Below are positions 46,238 through 57,064 of a DNA stretch of 64,000 bases, in pieces (the first letter of the stretch is position 1; every line of letters begins with the position of its first letter). Origin of the DNA: Metapseudomonas boanensis (lineage in GTDB: Bacteria; Pseudomonadota; Gammaproteobacteria; Pseudomonadales; Pseudomonadaceae); the NCBI RefSeq assembly GCF_018704125.1, contig NZ_JAGTIS010000002.1, forward strand, positions 558,001 through 622,000, written 5' to 3'. The translations under genes were made by a program, and so were the position numbers. Below the pieces are notes generated by a model. The model made no database searches and was not told the DNA's origin. It was given only the letters and a program-made list of their open reading frames with translations.

Positions 46238-48547
46238 ATGCCGAAGCCCTCCGACTCGCCACAACGCAGTCCTCGCTCTGCCCGCCCGGTCTATCCGGTG
46301 CTGGCCGGGCTCTTGCTGCTGTTAGGACTCAGTCTGTGGCTGGCCCTGCAGGGTGGGCGTGGTGAAGAAGCACCGCCGCTCGGGCAGTCGGAACCCGGCA
46401 CGCCTCCCGCCGCCATGGTCGACGAAGCCCTGTGCAGTGGCTGCCACAGCCCGCAAACCAAGGCCTGGCAAGGCACCCACCATCAACTGGCGATGCAGGC
46501 GGCCAGCGAGTCCAGCGTGCTCGGCGACTTCAATGATGCGCACCTCCAGGAGGGTGAGGACACCACGCGTTTCTTTCGCAAGGATGGCGGCTTCTGGATC
46601 AACGCCAAAGGCCCGGACGGCACACTCGCGGACTTCAAGATCGCTTACACCCTGGGCGTGGCGCCGTTGCAGCAATACCTGATCGAACTGCCCGGCGGTC
46701 GCCTGCAGGCCCTGGACCTGGCCTGGGATACCGAGAAGCACGCCTGGTTCCAGCCAGCCCCTGGCCAGGGCGTGACCTTCAAGCATCCGCAGCACTGGAG
46801 CCAACCGCAGCAGAACGCCAACGCCCAGTGCGTCGATTGCCACAGCACTGGCTACAAACGTAACTTCGACCCAGCCAGCAACACATTTGCCAGCCACTGG
46901 AACAGCCTTGGCGTCGGCTGCCAGGCCTGCCATGGCCCTGCCTCCCGCCACCTGGAATGGGCAGCGAAAAGCCGCGACTCGGCCAATGCCGGCATTACCC
47001 AGAAGCTGTCCAGGGTGGACAACGTCACCGAGGTGGAAACCTGCGCCCGCTGTCACGCCCACCGCGCACCGCTGGGCGACGGCTCAGGCCACGCCCAGCG
47101 GCTGATGGACGACTACCTGCCCAGCGCACTCACCCGCGAACTCTATGAACTGGACGGCAAGATCAAGGATGAGGTGTTCGAGTATGGTGCCTTCACGCAA
47201 AGCACGATGTTCGCCAAGGGCCTGCGCTGCAGTACCTGCCATGATCCGCACAGCACGACGCTGAAGGCGCCGGGCAACGGCGTTTGCCTGCAATGCCACA
47301 ACCCCGCCGAAAAGCGCCTTGCCGGCATCGACGACAAACGCCTGAAGGCCAAAGACTACGAGTCTCCCGAACACCACCACCACCGTCAGGGGCAAGCCGG
47401 CTCGCAATGCGTGGACTGCCATATGCCGGGCAAGCTTGCCAGGGGCAACGATTTGCGCCACGACCATGGCTTCAGCCTGCCCAACCCTGCGCGCGCGCTC
47501 AGGCTGGGGACGTCCGACGCCTGCCTCAGCTGCCACCGCGCAACGCCCGGGGACCGCTTGGCCGAGCAGTTCCGCCAGTGGTACGGCGATGACAAACGCG
47601 GCGCCCCCCGTTACGACGACAGCCTTTGGCTGGTGCGCAATGGCAAGCCCGGGGCTTCACGGGCCTTGTTCCAGCAACTGGAGACCAAGGACCTGCCAGC
47701 CATCCGCCGCGCCACACTTCTGGCGGAGCTGCCCACCTACCCCAGCGAACGCGCGCTCAAGGCCGCCGCCAACGACCTGGTGAACCCGTCGCCGCAGGTG
47801 CGCGAAGCCGCGGTAAAGGCTGTTGCCGCCCTGGTGCCGCCGGAGCAACGGCGCAACCTGCTGGCACCGTTGCTGATCGACCCCGTACGCGCCGTGCGCA
47901 TCGCCGCGGCTTATGAGCTTCTGCGCCTGCGCGCCACTGGGCTGGGCAATTACGAAAAGAGCTGGACCAAGGCCATTGGTGAATACGAAGCCGCACTGCT
48001 GAGCCAGCAGGACCGCGCCGAGGCCAACCTCAAGCTGGCCGTCCTCTACCAGGCCAACGGTCGTTCCGATGACGTTGAGCACTACCTGCGTGCCGCCCTG
48101 CAGCGCGATCCGGACTACCTGCCGGCACTGGTCGGCCTGATCCAGTGGCTGGACAGCAATTTCCGCTGGGAAGAGGGCCGAGCGCTGCTGGACCAAGCCA
48201 TCGCCAATCATCCGCAATCTCCCCTGCTACAGCAGGCCAACGGCCTGGCGCTCATGCGCAAGGGCGATCGCGAGGCCGCCTTGAAAGCCTTTGCAGAATC
48301 CACACGACTGGAGCCGGACAACGGCCAGTACGCCTACGCCTACGCCGTGGCGCTACACGACAGCGGACAATTGGAGCCCGCCTGCCAGCAACTGGAAAAG
48401 CTGCTGGAGCGTGAACCCGCCAACCGCGAAGCGCGCCTGGCGCTGATCAACTACTGGCGCGAGGCCGGGCAGATTCAGAAGGTGCAGGCGCTGCTCGCAG
48501 AACTGGAACAACTCAACCCGGACGATCCTTCACTGCGTCGCGAATGA
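46238..48547 (+). CDS. Octaheme c-type cytochrome fused to HEAT/TPR repeats
   Basis: 769 residues from the ATG at 46238 (a TTG at 46208 is also open). An N-terminal membrane anchor or signal (VLAGLLLLLGLSLWLALQ) leads to a periplasmic part with eight CXXCH heme sites: CSGCH, CVDCH, CQACH, CARCH, CSTCH, CLQCH, CVDCH and CLSCH, within about residues 60-430. The C-terminal 340 residues are HEAT-like then TPR units (KLAVLYQANGRSDDVEHYL and later repeats). The fold of the heme part suggests a c554/NrfB-like multiheme protein. No reductase or quinol-oxidase partner lies nearby; the electron donor and acceptor are unknown. Confidence 0.85.
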   Translation: MPKPSDSPQRSPRSARPVYPVLAGLLLLLGLSLWLALQGGRGEEAPPLGQSEPGTPPAAMVDEALCSGCHSPQTKAWQGTHHQLAMQAASESSVLGDFNDAHLQEGEDTTRFFRKDGGFWINAKGPDGTLADFKIAYTLGVAPLQQYLIELPGGRLQALDLAWDTEKHAWFQPAPGQGVTFKHPQHWSQPQQNANAQCVDCHSTGYKRNFDPASNTFASHWNSLGVGCQACHGPASRHLEWAAKSRDSANAGITQKLSRVDNVTEVETCARCHAHRAPLGDGSGHAQRLMDDYLPSALTRELYELDGKIKDEVFEYGAFTQSTMFAKGLRCSTCHDPHSTTLKAPGNGVCLQCHNPAEKRLAGIDDKRLKAKDYESPEHHHHRQGQAGSQCVDCHMPGKLARGNDLRHDHGFSLPNPARALRLGTSDACLSCHRATPGDRLAEQFRQWYGDDKRGAPRYDDSLWLVRNGKPGASRALFQQLETKDLPAIRRATLLAELPTYPSERALKAAANDLVNPSPQVREAAVKAVAALVPPEQRRNLLAPLLIDPVRAVRIAAAYELLRLRATGLGNYEKSWTKAIGEYEAALLSQQDRAEANLKLAVLYQANGRSDDVEHYLRAALQRDPDYLPALVGLIQWLDSNFRWEEGRALLDQAIANHPQSPLLQQANGLALMRKGDREAALKAFAESTRLEPDNGQYAYAYAVALHDSGQLEPACQQLEKLLEREPANREARLALINYWREAGQIQKVQALLAELEQLNPDDPSLRRE

Positions 48548-48652
48548 ACCGGAGCTCAGACTGGCGCCACGGCCGGCTGGCGATTTGCTGGAACTCAACG
48601 CCGGGCAGGTGAATCTGATACACGAGTTCACCTGTTTTTTGGAGTTGTTCCC

Positions 48653-48961
48653 ATGCGTACTCGACTTTTTGCAGCGACCCTGGCCCTGATCGCCATTCCC
48701 ATCGGCTCGGCGATGGCCGATGAAGACTTCTGGAAGAGTGTCATTTCCTCCGGCGCGACGACCGCGTCCACCTACGTCACCTTCAAGGACGACAAACTCA
48801 TCGTCGCGGCCCAGGACGACGCCAGCAGCTTCGTGGCCAGCGGCGGCGAAATTCGCGGCCCGTACCTGGAGGCTGCGCTCAAGCAGATTCGCTCGGAAAA
48901 CCCGGGTCTCCAGGCCAGCGACGAAGAGCTGGCCAGCGCGATCCTCGCGACCGAGAGGTGA
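48653..48961 (+). CDS. Small secreted DUF2388-like protein
   Basis: 102 residues with a signal peptide ending at SAMA and a mature part SFVASGGEIRGPYLEAALKQ and SDEELASAIL, matching the small pseudomonad DUF2388 proteins. TTGGAG precedes the ATG. Function unknown. Confidence 0.8.
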   Translation: MRTRLFAATLALIAIPIGSAMADEDFWKSVISSGATTASTYVTFKDDKLIVAAQDDASSFVASGGEIRGPYLEAALKQIRSENPGLQASDEELASAILATER

Positions 48962-49074
48962 TCCCCAGAGCGCCAGGCAGGCCTGAGCATGCGGGCGTTT
49001 GACCACCGGCTCGACGGTATGAGAGTCGGGCCGAGCCATAGTGCAGGCACCTCAATCACCACGGAGGCAGTTTC

Positions 49075-49191
49075 ATGCTCCGCTCAGTGCTTCAGGTCAG
49101 CGTGAATATCTCGGCAACGCTGGCCTTGCTCCTGTTCTTCGGTGCGAACCTGGTCATTCCTGCCTGGCCATTGCTCGACGAGCGTTCGTAA
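49075..49191 (+). CDS. 38-residue predicted membrane peptide
   Basis: A short ORF with a strong ribosome site (GGAGG, eight bases before the ATG). The product is one hydrophobic helix (ISATLALLLFFGANLVIPAW) with a charged tail LLDERS. No homologue is recognised. It lies 113 bp after the DUF2388-like gene. Confidence 0.5.
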   Translation: MLRSVLQVSVNISATLALLLFFGANLVIPAWPLLDERS

Positions 49192-49446
49192 AGGACTAGT
49201 GTCCTGTCCGGTTAATTGGTTTATCTATCGCGGTCTTTGCAGGCTGCTTGCACTTCCCTCACCCGAACGCGGCCCGCCCTCCTCTCCCGGAGGGAGAGGG
49301 GAGACCAGCGCTCGCTCGGATTAAAGTCAACGAACTTAGCCAACAGGGCACCAGTGGCCCTGATTATCGAAGGGGCGGGCGTCCAAAAAGGTTGACGCAA
49401 GCCAGGAACCGGCCTGCGGTAGCGAGCTCTCCCGTGAATACGCACG
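49192..49446. other. Gap with CCCTCTCCC/GGGAGAGGG palindrome
   Basis: No gene seen. The extragenic palindrome CCTCTCCCGGAGGGAGAGG at 49279-49297 recurs at 19445-19468, and a related one at about 56851-56873. Confidence 0.6.
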
Positions 49447-52323
49447 TCACTCCCGGTACTCGTCCACTGGCACGCAGGCGCAGAACAGATTGCGGTCGCC
49501 GTAGACGTTGTCCACCCGGTTCGCCGATGGCCAGTACTTATGCGCGCGGGTATGCGCGGAGGGGGTCACGGCCTCTTCGATGCTGTACGGGCGCTCCCAC
49601 ACGCCGATGACATCCGCCAGAGTATGCGGCGCACGCTTGAGTGGGTTGTCCTCGGCCGGCCAGTCGCCGGCCTGGACCTTGGCGATCTCTGCGCGAATGC
49701 TCAGCATCGCCTCGATGAAGCGATCCAGCTCGTGTTTGTTCTCGCTCTCGGTCGGCTCAATCATCAGTGTGCCGGGCACCGGGAAGGACATGGTCGGGGC
49801 ATGAAAGCCGTAGTCCATCAGGCGCTTGGCCACGTCCTCCTCGGTGATGCCGGTCTCTGCCTTGAGCGGACGCAGGTCGAGGATGCATTCATGGGCCACG
49901 CGACCATTGCGACCGCTGTAGAGCACCGGGAAGGCATCGCCCAGCTGCTTGGCCAGGTAGTTGGCACTGAGGATCGCCACCTCGGTGGCATCGGCGAGCT
50001 CGGGCCCCATCATGGCGATGTACATCCAGCTGATCGGCAGGATGCTGGCGCTACCCCAGGGCGCCGCGCTGACCGCGCCATTCTCAGGGTTGGGCCCCTT
50101 GAGTTCGACTACCGGGTGGTTGGCGACGAAGGGCGCCAGGTGCGCGCGCACGCCGATCGGTCCCATGCCGGGTCCGCCGCCGCCGTGGGGGATGCAGAAA
50201 GTCTTGTGCAGGTTCATGTGCGAGACGTCGGCACCAATGTCCGCCGGCCGCGCCAGGCCGACCTGCGCATTGAGGTTGGCGCCGTCCATGTAGACCTGCC
50301 CGCCCTCGCTGTGGATAACCTCGCAGATCTCGCGGATGCCCTCTTCGTACACACCATGGGTCGAGGGGTAGGTCGCCATCAGGCAGGACAGCTGGCCACC
50401 AGCCTCAGCGGCCTTGCGCTTGAGGTCCTCGAGGTCGACGTTACCCTCGGCATCGCACTCGACGATGACCACACGCATGCTCGCCATCTGCGCCGAGGCC
50501 GGGTTGGTGCCGTGGGCCGAAGCCGGGATCAGGCAGATGTTGCGGTGCCCTTCGCCACGGCTCTCGTGGTAACGGCGAATCGCCAACAGGCCGGCGTACT
50601 CGCCCTGGGCACCGGAGTTGGGCTGCATGCAGATGGCATCGAAACCGGTGATGGCGCGCAGCCAGGCTTCCAGCTCGGCGATCATCAGGCTGTAGCCCTG
50701 TGCCTGGTCACGTGGGACGAAGGGGTGCAGATGGGCGAATTCCGGCCAGGTGATGGGGATCATCTCGCTCGTGGCGTTGAGCTTCATGGTGCAGGAACCG
50801 AGCGGAATCATCGCCTGGTTCAGTGCAAGGTCCTTGTTCTCCAGCTGCTTGAGGTAGCGCAGCATCTCGGTTTCGCTGTGATGGGCGTTGAACACCGGAT
50901 GGCTGAGGTAGTCGCTGGTCCGTGCGAGGTCGGCCGGTATGCCGGGGACGATCACCGCTTCGTCCAGCTCAGCGACACTGAGGCCGTGGTCGGCGCCGAG
51001 GAAGATGCAGAACAGCCGCTCGACGGTTTCGGGCGTGCTGGTTTCGTCGAGGCTCACACCCAGCTTGCCGCGGCCGAGGATGCGCAGGTTGATGCGCGAG
51101 GCCTTGGCGGACTCGATGATGGCGGTCTGGCTGCCGCCCACGTCCAGGGTCAGGGTGTCGAAGTAATACTGGTTATCACGATGCACGCCCTTGCGCGCCA
51201 GGCCCTCGGCGAGGATCGCAGTGAGCCGGTGCACGCGCTGGGCGATGCGTTTGAGCCCCTCCGGGCCGTGGTAGACGGCGTAGAAGGCGGCGATGTTGGC
51301 CAGCAGCACCTGTGCAGTGCAGATGTTGGAGTTGGCCTTCTCGCGGCGAATGTGCTGCTCGCGGGTCTGCAGGGCCATGCGCAGGGCCACATTGCCGCGC
51401 GCATCCTTGGAGACGCCGATGATGCGCCCGGGCATGGCGCGCTTGAATTCGTCGCGAGTGGCGAAGAAGGCTGCGTGCGGACCGCCGTACCCCATGGGCA
51501 CACCAAAGCGCTGCGCGGAGCCGAATACCACGTCGGCGCCCAGTTCGCCCGGCGGGGTCAGCAGCAGCAGGCTGAGCAGATCGGTGGCAACGCAGACCAG
51601 GGCCTGTTGCCCGTGCAGGTGCGCGATCAGCGGACGCAGGTCGCGAATCTCGCCGTGGGTATCCGGGTACTGCAGCAGGGCACCGAACACCTGGTGCTGC
51701 GCGAGGTTATCCACAGCGTCGATCACCAGCTCGAAGCCGAAAGCATCGGCGCGGGTCTGCACCACCGAGATGGTCTGCGGGTGGCAATCCTCGTCGACGA
51801 AGAACAGGTTGCTCTTCGACTTGGCCACTCGCTTCGCCAGGGCCATGGCCTCAGCGGCGGCGGTGGCTTCGTCCAGCAAGGAGGCACTGGCGAGATCGAG
51901 GCCAGTGAGATCGATGGTCAGCTGCTGGAAGTTGAGCAGCGCTTCCAGGCGCCCCTGGGCGATCTCCGGCTGATAAGGCGTGTAGGCCGTGTACCAGCCG
52001 GGGGTTTCCAGCACATTGCGCAGGATCACGGTCGGCGTGATGGTGCCGTAATAACCCATGCCGATCAGGCTGGTCCAGACCTGGTTCTGTTCGGCATATC
52101 CGCGCAGCTTGGCAAGGGCACCCTGCTCGTCCAGCGCTGCCGGTAGCTCCAGCGTGCGATTGAGGCGGATTGCCGGAGGCACCGTCTGCACGATCAGCTC
52201 GTCACGGTTCGCCAGGCCAAGCTTCTCGAGCATGGCCTGCTGTTCGCGTTCGTCCGGGCCAAGGTGCCGGCGAAGGAAGGCGTCGGGCTGGTGGAGCTGG
52301 GACAACGAGGGCGTCTGGGACAT
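49447..52323 (-). CDS. gcvP: Glycine dehydrogenase (decarboxylating), P-protein
   Basis: PLP enzyme of the glycine cleavage system that decarboxylates glycine onto the H-protein lipoyl arm. 958 residues from the ATG at 52323, the normal full-length single-chain form. The PLP lysine lies in [19 protein letters not shown]. Last gene of gcvT-gcvH-gcvP; a hairpin precedes it. Confidence 0.97.
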   Translation of the reverse strand: MSQTPSLSQLHQPDAFLRRHLGPDEREQQAMLEKLGLANRDELIVQTVPPAIRLNRTLELPAALDEQGALAKLRGYAEQNQVWTSLIGMGYYGTITPTVILRNVLETPGWYTAYTPYQPEIAQGRLEALLNFQQLTIDLTGLDLASASLLDEATAAAEAMALAKRVAKSKSNLFFVDEDCHPQTISVVQTRADAFGFELVIDAVDNLAQHQVFGALLQYPDTHGEIRDLRPLIAHLHGQQALVCVATDLLSLLLLTPPGELGADVVFGSAQRFGVPMGYGGPHAAFFATRDEFKRAMPGRIIGVSKDARGNVALRMALQTREQHIRREKANSNICTAQVLLANIAAFYAVYHGPEGLKRIAQRVHRLTAILAEGLARKGVHRDNQYYFDTLTLDVGGSQTAIIESAKASRINLRILGRGKLGVSLDETSTPETVERLFCIFLGADHGLSVAELDEAVIVPGIPADLARTSDYLSHPVFNAHHSETEMLRYLKQLENKDLALNQAMIPLGSCTMKLNATSEMIPITWPEFAHLHPFVPRDQAQGYSLMIAELEAWLRAITGFDAICMQPNSGAQGEYAGLLAIRRYHESRGEGHRNICLIPASAHGTNPASAQMASMRVVIVECDAEGNVDLEDLKRKAAEAGGQLSCLMATYPSTHGVYEEGIREICEVIHSEGGQVYMDGANLNAQVGLARPADIGADVSHMNLHKTFCIPHGGGGPGMGPIGVRAHLAPFVANHPVVELKGPNPENGAVSAAPWGSASILPISWMYIAMMGPELADATEVAILSANYLAKQLGDAFPVLYSGRNGRVAHECILDLRPLKAETGITEEDVAKRLMDYGFHAPTMSFPVPGTLMIEPTESENKHELDRFIEAMLSIRAEIAKVQAGDWPAEDNPLKRAPHTLADVIGVWERPYSIEEAVTPSAHTRAHKYWPSANRVDNVYGDRNLFCACVPVDEYRE

Positions 52324-52345
52324 GTTCGTGGCCTCTAGAAAACAC

Positions 52346-52368
52346 AAAGCCTCGACTAGCGAGGCTTT
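52346..52368 (-). terminator. Perfect hairpin between gcvH and gcvP
   Basis: Nine-base stem AAAGCCTCG/CGAGGCTTT with a five-base loop, in the 63-bp gap. In the direction of transcription it ends in TTTGTGTTTT. It could act as a partial terminator or processing site reducing gcvP relative to gcvTH. Confidence 0.6.
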
Positions 52369-52386
52369 GAAAGGATAGCGGGAGAA

Positions 52387-52776
52387 TCAGCTATCGGCGT
52401 CGGCGGCTGCCTTGTAAGCGGCAGCGTCGAGCAGTTTGTCGAGCTCGGCGACGTCGCTCGGCTTGAGCTTGAAGAACCAGCTGCCGTAGGGGTCGCTGTT
52501 GACGCTCTCAGGGGCGTCGCTGACGGCGTCGTTCACCGCGATCACTTCACCGCCGATCGGCGAGTAGATGTCGGAGGCGGCCTTCACCGACTCCACTACG
52601 CCCGCTTCCTGGCCGGCGGCGAGGGTTTTGCCAACTTCCGGCAGCTCGACGAAAACCACGTCGCCCAGGGCTTCCTGGGCATGGTCGGTAATGCCGACGG
52701 TGATGGTGCCATCGGCTTCCAGGCGGGCCCATTCGTGACTGGGGGCGTAACGCAGTTCAGCGGGAATGTTGCTCAT
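52387..52776 (-). CDS. gcvH: Glycine cleavage system H-protein
   Basis: 129 residues; lipoyl carrier of the glycine cleavage system. The lipoylation lysine is in [20 protein letters not shown]. Located between gcvT and gcvP. Confidence 0.97.
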   Translation of the reverse strand: MSNIPAELRYAPSHEWARLEADGTITVGITDHAQEALGDVVFVELPEVGKTLAAGQEAGVVESVKAASDIYSPIGGEVIAVNDAVSDAPESVNSDPYGSWFFKLKPSDVAELDKLLDAAAYKAAADADS

Positions 52777-52819
52777 AGTGAGGTCCTCAGAGACTTTGGC
52801 GGATGGCCCGCCTGAAAAT

Positions 52820-53902
52820 TTAGATCAAGGCTTTGCCATTGCGCACGAAGTTCGCTCGCACGACACGCACCGGATACCACTTGCCACGGATTTCCACCTC
52901 GGCGCGCTCACCGGTCGCCGCCGGCACTCGGGCCAGGGCGATGGATTTACCGAGGGTAGGCGAAAAACTGCCGCTGGTAATTTCGCCTTCGCCAACGCCC
53001 TCGACTCGCACCACCTGGTGGGCACGCAGCACGCCGCGCTCCTCAAGCACCAGGCCGACCAGTTTGCTGGCCACACCGGCATCACGCTCGGCCTCCAGGG
53101 CCTTACGGCCGATGAAATCGCGATCGGCCGGCTCCCAGGCGATGGTCCAGGCCATGTTGGATACCAGTGGCGATACCTCTTCGGTCATGTCCTGGCCGTA
53201 GAGGTTCATCCCGGCTTCAAGGCGCAGGGTGTCACGGGCACCAAGGCCGATGGGGGCGATGCCGGCACCGACCAGTTCACTGAAGAAGCCGGCTGCCTGA
53301 TCGGCGGGCAGCATGATCTCCAGGCCGTCCTCGCCGGTGTAGCCAGTGCGGCAGATGAACCAGTCGCCCTCGGGCAGTCCCTGAAAGGGTTTGAGCTCGT
53401 GGATCAACGCGGCGCGCTCGGTGTTCACCAGCTCGGCAGCCTTGGTCCGGGCACTGGGTCCCTGGATGGCCAGCATGGCCAGTTCCACGCGCTCGCGGAG
53501 CTGGACATCGAAGCCCTGGCTACGCGCCTCCAGCCAGGCCATGTCCTTGTCGCGTGTCGCAGCATTGACCACCAGGCGGTAGCCGAAATCGGTGAGGTAG
53601 ACGATGAGGTCGTCGACGATGCCGCCCTGCTCGTTGAGCATGGGGCTGTAGAGGGCCTTGCCAGGCACCAGCAAGCGCCCGACATCGTTCGCCAGGAGGA
53701 TTTGCAACCAGGCCTTGGCCTGAGGCCCGCAGACATCGACCACGGTCATGTGGGAGACGTCGAAGACGCCACAATCGCGGCGCACCTGATGATGCTCCTC
53801 AACCTGGGAACCGTAGTGCAACGGCATGTCCCAGCCGCCGAAATCGACCATCTTGGCTCCCAGTGCCACGTGCTGGTCGTGCAGTGGAGTGCGCTGTCCC
53901 AT
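52820..53902 (-). CDS. gcvT: Glycine cleavage system aminomethyltransferase (T-protein)
   Basis: 360 residues from the ATG at 53902 with GGAG ahead; the reading to 54010 is an upstream extension. Motifs: [46 protein letters not shown] and [17 protein letters not shown]. Transfers the aminomethyl carbon to tetrahydrofolate. First gene of the gcv operon. Confidence 0.97.
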   Translation of the reverse strand: MGQRTPLHDQHVALGAKMVDFGGWDMPLHYGSQVEEHHQVRRDCGVFDVSHMTVVDVCGPQAKAWLQILLANDVGRLLVPGKALYSPMLNEQGGIVDDLIVYLTDFGYRLVVNAATRDKDMAWLEARSQGFDVQLRERVELAMLAIQGPSARTKAAELVNTERAALIHELKPFQGLPEGDWFICRTGYTGEDGLEIMLPADQAAGFFSELVGAGIAPIGLGARDTLRLEAGMNLYGQDMTEEVSPLVSNMAWTIAWEPADRDFIGRKALEAERDAGVASKLVGLVLEERGVLRAHQVVRVEGVGEGEITSGSFSPTLGKSIALARVPAATGERAEVEIRGKWYPVRVVRANFVRNGKALI

Positions 53903-54058
53903 GGGTTTCTCCTTCCGGGCTTGGCGAAGATGCGGTGGGCCGTCCTGGCCAGCTGGGCGGGTTGCCGCAGCGGGGTTCTGACGGGGTGGGCCGCAACGAA
54001 TGGCGCGCATTGTAGCCGCAAGGTCGGAGACTGGACACTCCGGTCGGCGGCCGGTGAT

Positions 54059-55678
54059 TCAGTGGCCGATTCGTCGCGCCGAGCGGCGTATCAGGCTGAT
54101 TACCGGCAGCAGGCCAACCAGCACCAGTGTCAGCGCCGGCAGCGAGGCGCGGGCCCATTCGCCTTCGCTGGTCATCTCGAAGATGCGAACGGCCAGGGTG
54201 TCCCAGCCGAACGGACGCATCAGCAGGGTAGCCGGCATTTCCTTGAGTACGTCGACGAACACCAGCAGCGCCGCGCTGAGGGCGCCCGGCACCAGCAACG
54301 GAACGTAAACGCGCAAGAACAATCCGCTGCCGCCGACACCGAGGCTACGTGCGGCCTCCGGCAAGGAAGGACGAATCCGTGCCAAGCTTCCTTCCAACGG
54401 GCCGTAGGCCACCGCCATGAAGCGCACCAGATAGGCCAGTAGCAAGGCCAGTAGGCTGCCCAGCAAGAGCGGCTTGCCGGCACCGCCGAGCCAGCTGGAC
54501 AGTGGGATCACCAAGTGGCTGTCGAGGTAGCTGAACGCCAGCATGATGGAAACCGCCAGCACTGAACCCGGGAGCGCGTAGCCGACATTGGCCAGCCCTA
54601 CCGCCGCGCGGACGGGCCGGGTCGGCGCCAGACGTCGGGCGAACGCCAGCAACAGCGCCACGCAGACCGTGATCAGCGCTGCCATGCCACCCAGGTAGAG
54701 GGTGTGCAGGATAAGTCCGGCGTAGCGCTCGTCGAGGTCGAAGCGGCCACGCTGCCAGAACCACACCAGCAGTTGCAGCACGGGGATGACGAAGGCACAG
54801 GCGAATATCAGGCCGCACCAGGTGCTGGCTGCCAGGGCCTTGAGTCCTTTCAGCGGGTACAACGCCTTGCCCCGGGGGCGCTCGCTCGCCGGCCGACTGG
54901 CACCGCGCGCACGACGTTCGCCGTAGAGCACCAGGCAGACCCCGAGCAGCAGCAGGCTGGCCAGCTGCGCGGCACTGGACAGGCTGAAGAAGCCGTACCA
55001 GGTCTTGTAGATGGCCGTGGTGAAGGTATCGAAGTTGAACACCGCCACCGCACCGAAATCCGCCAGGGTTTCCATGACCGCCAGCGCAAGGCCTGCACCA
55101 ATGGCCGGACGCGCCATCGGCAGTCCCACGCGCCAGAAGGCCTGCCAGGGCGACTGGCCAAGCACGCGCGCCGCCTCCATCAAGCCCTTGCCCTGGGCCA
55201 GGAAGGCACTGCGCGCCAGCAGGTAGACGTAAGGGTAGAAAACCAGCACCAATACCAGAATGACGCCGCCCGTGGAGCGTACACGCGGCAGCCGCAGGCC
55301 GCTGCCGAACCATTCGCGTAGCAAGCTTTGAACTGGGCCGGCAAAGTCGAACAGGCCGATGAAGACAAAGGCCAGGACATAGGCCGGTATCGCGAAGGGC
55401 AGCATCAGCGCCCAGTCCAGCCAACGCCGACCCGGAAAATCACAGAGGCTGGTGAGCCAGGCCAGACTGACGCCGAGCAGGGTCACGCCGACCGAAACGC
55501 CCAGCACCAGCACCAGGGTATTGCTCAGGAGCCTCGGCATCTGGGTATCCCAGAGGTGGGTCCAGATCTCGCCGTCCACTTCACCCCAGGACAGCACGAG
55601 CACGCTGAGCGGGAGCAGTACCAGGAAGGCGACGGCAAAGCTGATGGGATACCAGCGAAGCTGGGCGGAATGGGCCAC
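54059..55678 (-). CDS. Iron(III) ABC transporter permease (FbpB/SfuB type)
   Basis: 539 residues, starting at a GTG (55678) with GAGAGG ahead. Two binding-protein-dependent permease modules in one chain (about 12 TM), each with an EAA-like loop (EAARVLGQSPWQAFWRVGLP and EAARSLGVGGSGLFLRVYVP). Encoded after the iron-binding protein; no ATPase gene follows. Confidence 0.92.
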   Translation of the reverse strand: MAHSAQLRWYPISFAVAFLVLLPLSVLVLSWGEVDGEIWTHLWDTQMPRLLSNTLVLVLGVSVGVTLLGVSLAWLTSLCDFPGRRWLDWALMLPFAIPAYVLAFVFIGLFDFAGPVQSLLREWFGSGLRLPRVRSTGGVILVLVLVFYPYVYLLARSAFLAQGKGLMEAARVLGQSPWQAFWRVGLPMARPAIGAGLALAVMETLADFGAVAVFNFDTFTTAIYKTWYGFFSLSSAAQLASLLLLGVCLVLYGERRARGASRPASERPRGKALYPLKGLKALAASTWCGLIFACAFVIPVLQLLVWFWQRGRFDLDERYAGLILHTLYLGGMAALITVCVALLLAFARRLAPTRPVRAAVGLANVGYALPGSVLAVSIMLAFSYLDSHLVIPLSSWLGGAGKPLLLGSLLALLLAYLVRFMAVAYGPLEGSLARIRPSLPEAARSLGVGGSGLFLRVYVPLLVPGALSAALLVFVDVLKEMPATLLMRPFGWDTLAVRIFEMTSEGEWARASLPALTLVLVGLLPVISLIRRSARRIGH

Positions 55679-55704
55679 GCAGAACCTCTCGGATCAAAAC
55701 CAGA

Positions 55705-55725
55705 CGCCCCGGATTAACCGGGGCG
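55705..55725 (-). terminator. Hairpin between iron-binding protein and permease genes
   Basis: Perfect eight-base stem CGCCCCGG/CCGGGGCG with loop ATTAA, no T-run on the minus strand. Typical of transport operons where the binding protein is made in excess of the permease. Confidence 0.6.
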
Positions 55726-55749
55726 CCGAGTATGAAGTAGGAACCTCGA

Positions 55750-56754
55750 TCAGTTCCAGCCGACGCGGTCCATCATCTTGATGGCTTCGGCCTGGCGTTT
55801 GCCGGCCACTTCCACTGGAATGCTGTCGGCCTTGAAGGCGCCCCAGGCGGCGACCTCGGCAGATGGCTTGACGGCCGGGTTGGCCGGGAACTCCTGGTTG
55901 ATGCTGGCGAAAAGGCCCTGTGCCTCGTCGGTGGTCATCCACTCCACCAGGGCCTTTGCAGCTTCCGGATGCGGGGCATGCTTGGTCAGGCCGATGCCGG
56001 ACAGATTGACGTGCACGCCACGATCGGCCTGGTTCGGCCAGAAGATCTTCACGCGCAGGTCCGGGTTTTCCTTGTGCAGGCGGCCGTAGTAGTAGGTGTT
56101 GACGATGCCGACGTCGCATTGGCCGGCGTCCACGGCCTGGATCACCGCGTTGTCGTCGGCGAATACGTCGGTGGCCAGGTTATTCACCCAGCCTTTGAGA
56201 ATCTCTTCGGCCTTGGCGGCGCCGTGGGTCTCGATCAGTGTCGCAGTCAGCGATTGGTTGTAGACCTTCTTGGCGGTCCGCAGGCACAGGCGGCCTTCCC
56301 AGTTCGCGTCGGCCAGGGCCTCGTAGGTCGACAGTTCCTCGGGTTTGACGCGCTCGGTGGAGTACACGATGGTCCGTGCACGCAGCGACAGGCCGATCCA
56401 GCCCTGGGTGCTGGAGCGGTACTGGGAAGGAATATTGGTCTCGATCACCTTGGAGGTGAACGGCTGCAGGATACCCATCTGCTCGGCCTGCCAGAGGTTG
56501 CCGGCATCGACGGTGAGCAGCAGGTCGGCCACGCCGTTCTCGCCTTCGGCCTTGATCCGCTGCATCAGCGGGGCTTCCTTGTCGGTGATGAACTTGATGG
56601 GCACGCCAGTCTTGGCGGTGTAGGCGTCGAACACCGGTTTGATCAGCTCGTCGATGCGCGAGGAATAAACCACCACCTCGTCGGCAGCCTGGACCGATGT
56701 GGCAGCAGCGGCGGTCAGCGCCAGCAGCGCGAAGAGGGATTGACGTACCTGCAT
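55750..56754 (-). CDS. Iron(III) ABC transporter periplasmic substrate-binding protein (FbpA type)
   Basis: 334 residues with a signal peptide ending at SVQAA. The start of the mature protein, [20 protein letters not shown], and the iron-coordinating tyrosine pair in NTYYYGRL are typical of FbpA/HitA. It binds ferric iron in the periplasm and delivers it to the permease encoded next. Fur control is likely for the family but no clear Fur box was identified. Confidence 0.92.
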   Translation of the reverse strand: MQVRQSLFALLALTAAAATSVQAADEVVVYSSRIDELIKPVFDAYTAKTGVPIKFITDKEAPLMQRIKAEGENGVADLLLTVDAGNLWQAEQMGILQPFTSKVIETNIPSQYRSSTQGWIGLSLRARTIVYSTERVKPEELSTYEALADANWEGRLCLRTAKKVYNQSLTATLIETHGAAKAEEILKGWVNNLATDVFADDNAVIQAVDAGQCDVGIVNTYYYGRLHKENPDLRVKIFWPNQADRGVHVNLSGIGLTKHAPHPEAAKALVEWMTTDEAQGLFASINQEFPANPAVKPSAEVAAWGAFKADSIPVEVAGKRQAEAIKMMDRVGWN

Positions 56755-57064
56755 TGCGAGAGCCTCTGGATAGCAACGATGGCCTGAATGATAGTCAACC
56801 TCAGTTGCAGACAGAAGCGGTTTTTACGTCGGGGGTGTTTCCATTTTTCTCCCCTCTCGCGGAGTGAGAGGGGATCGGTCCGGATCCCGGCGAGGCCTTC
56901 CCTGTGGCAGCGAATTCATTGGCAATGTCTGCGTTAGCTGTCGCTAGCAATCAACAGCCGGGCTGAGATCCTTTTAGGAATGCAGCCACTTGCGACACTT
57001 GACGCAGGCAGCGCCAATTCATTCGCGGCGCTCAGCAGAGCGCCGCGATGCCCAACCAACTGAC
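56755..57064. other. 310-bp gap upstream of the iron transporter with a repeat element
   Basis: No gene seen. Contains a CCCCTCTCGCGGAGTGAGAGGGG palindrome (about 56851-56873, given approximately) and the second copy of the MITE-like element (56910-57028): GCGAATTCATTGGC...GCTGTCGCTAGC... and CGCCAATTCATTCGC. The fbpA promoter must also lie here. Confidence 0.6.

Noticed and set aside
49540-52146. 868-codon open frame on the plus strand
   Set aside because: Antisense of gcvP, composition artefact; the P-protein motifs are on the minus strand.
53903-54058. Glycine riboswitch upstream of gcvT
   Set aside because: I looked for the conserved glycine aptamer core in the leader and did not see it; the region is short.
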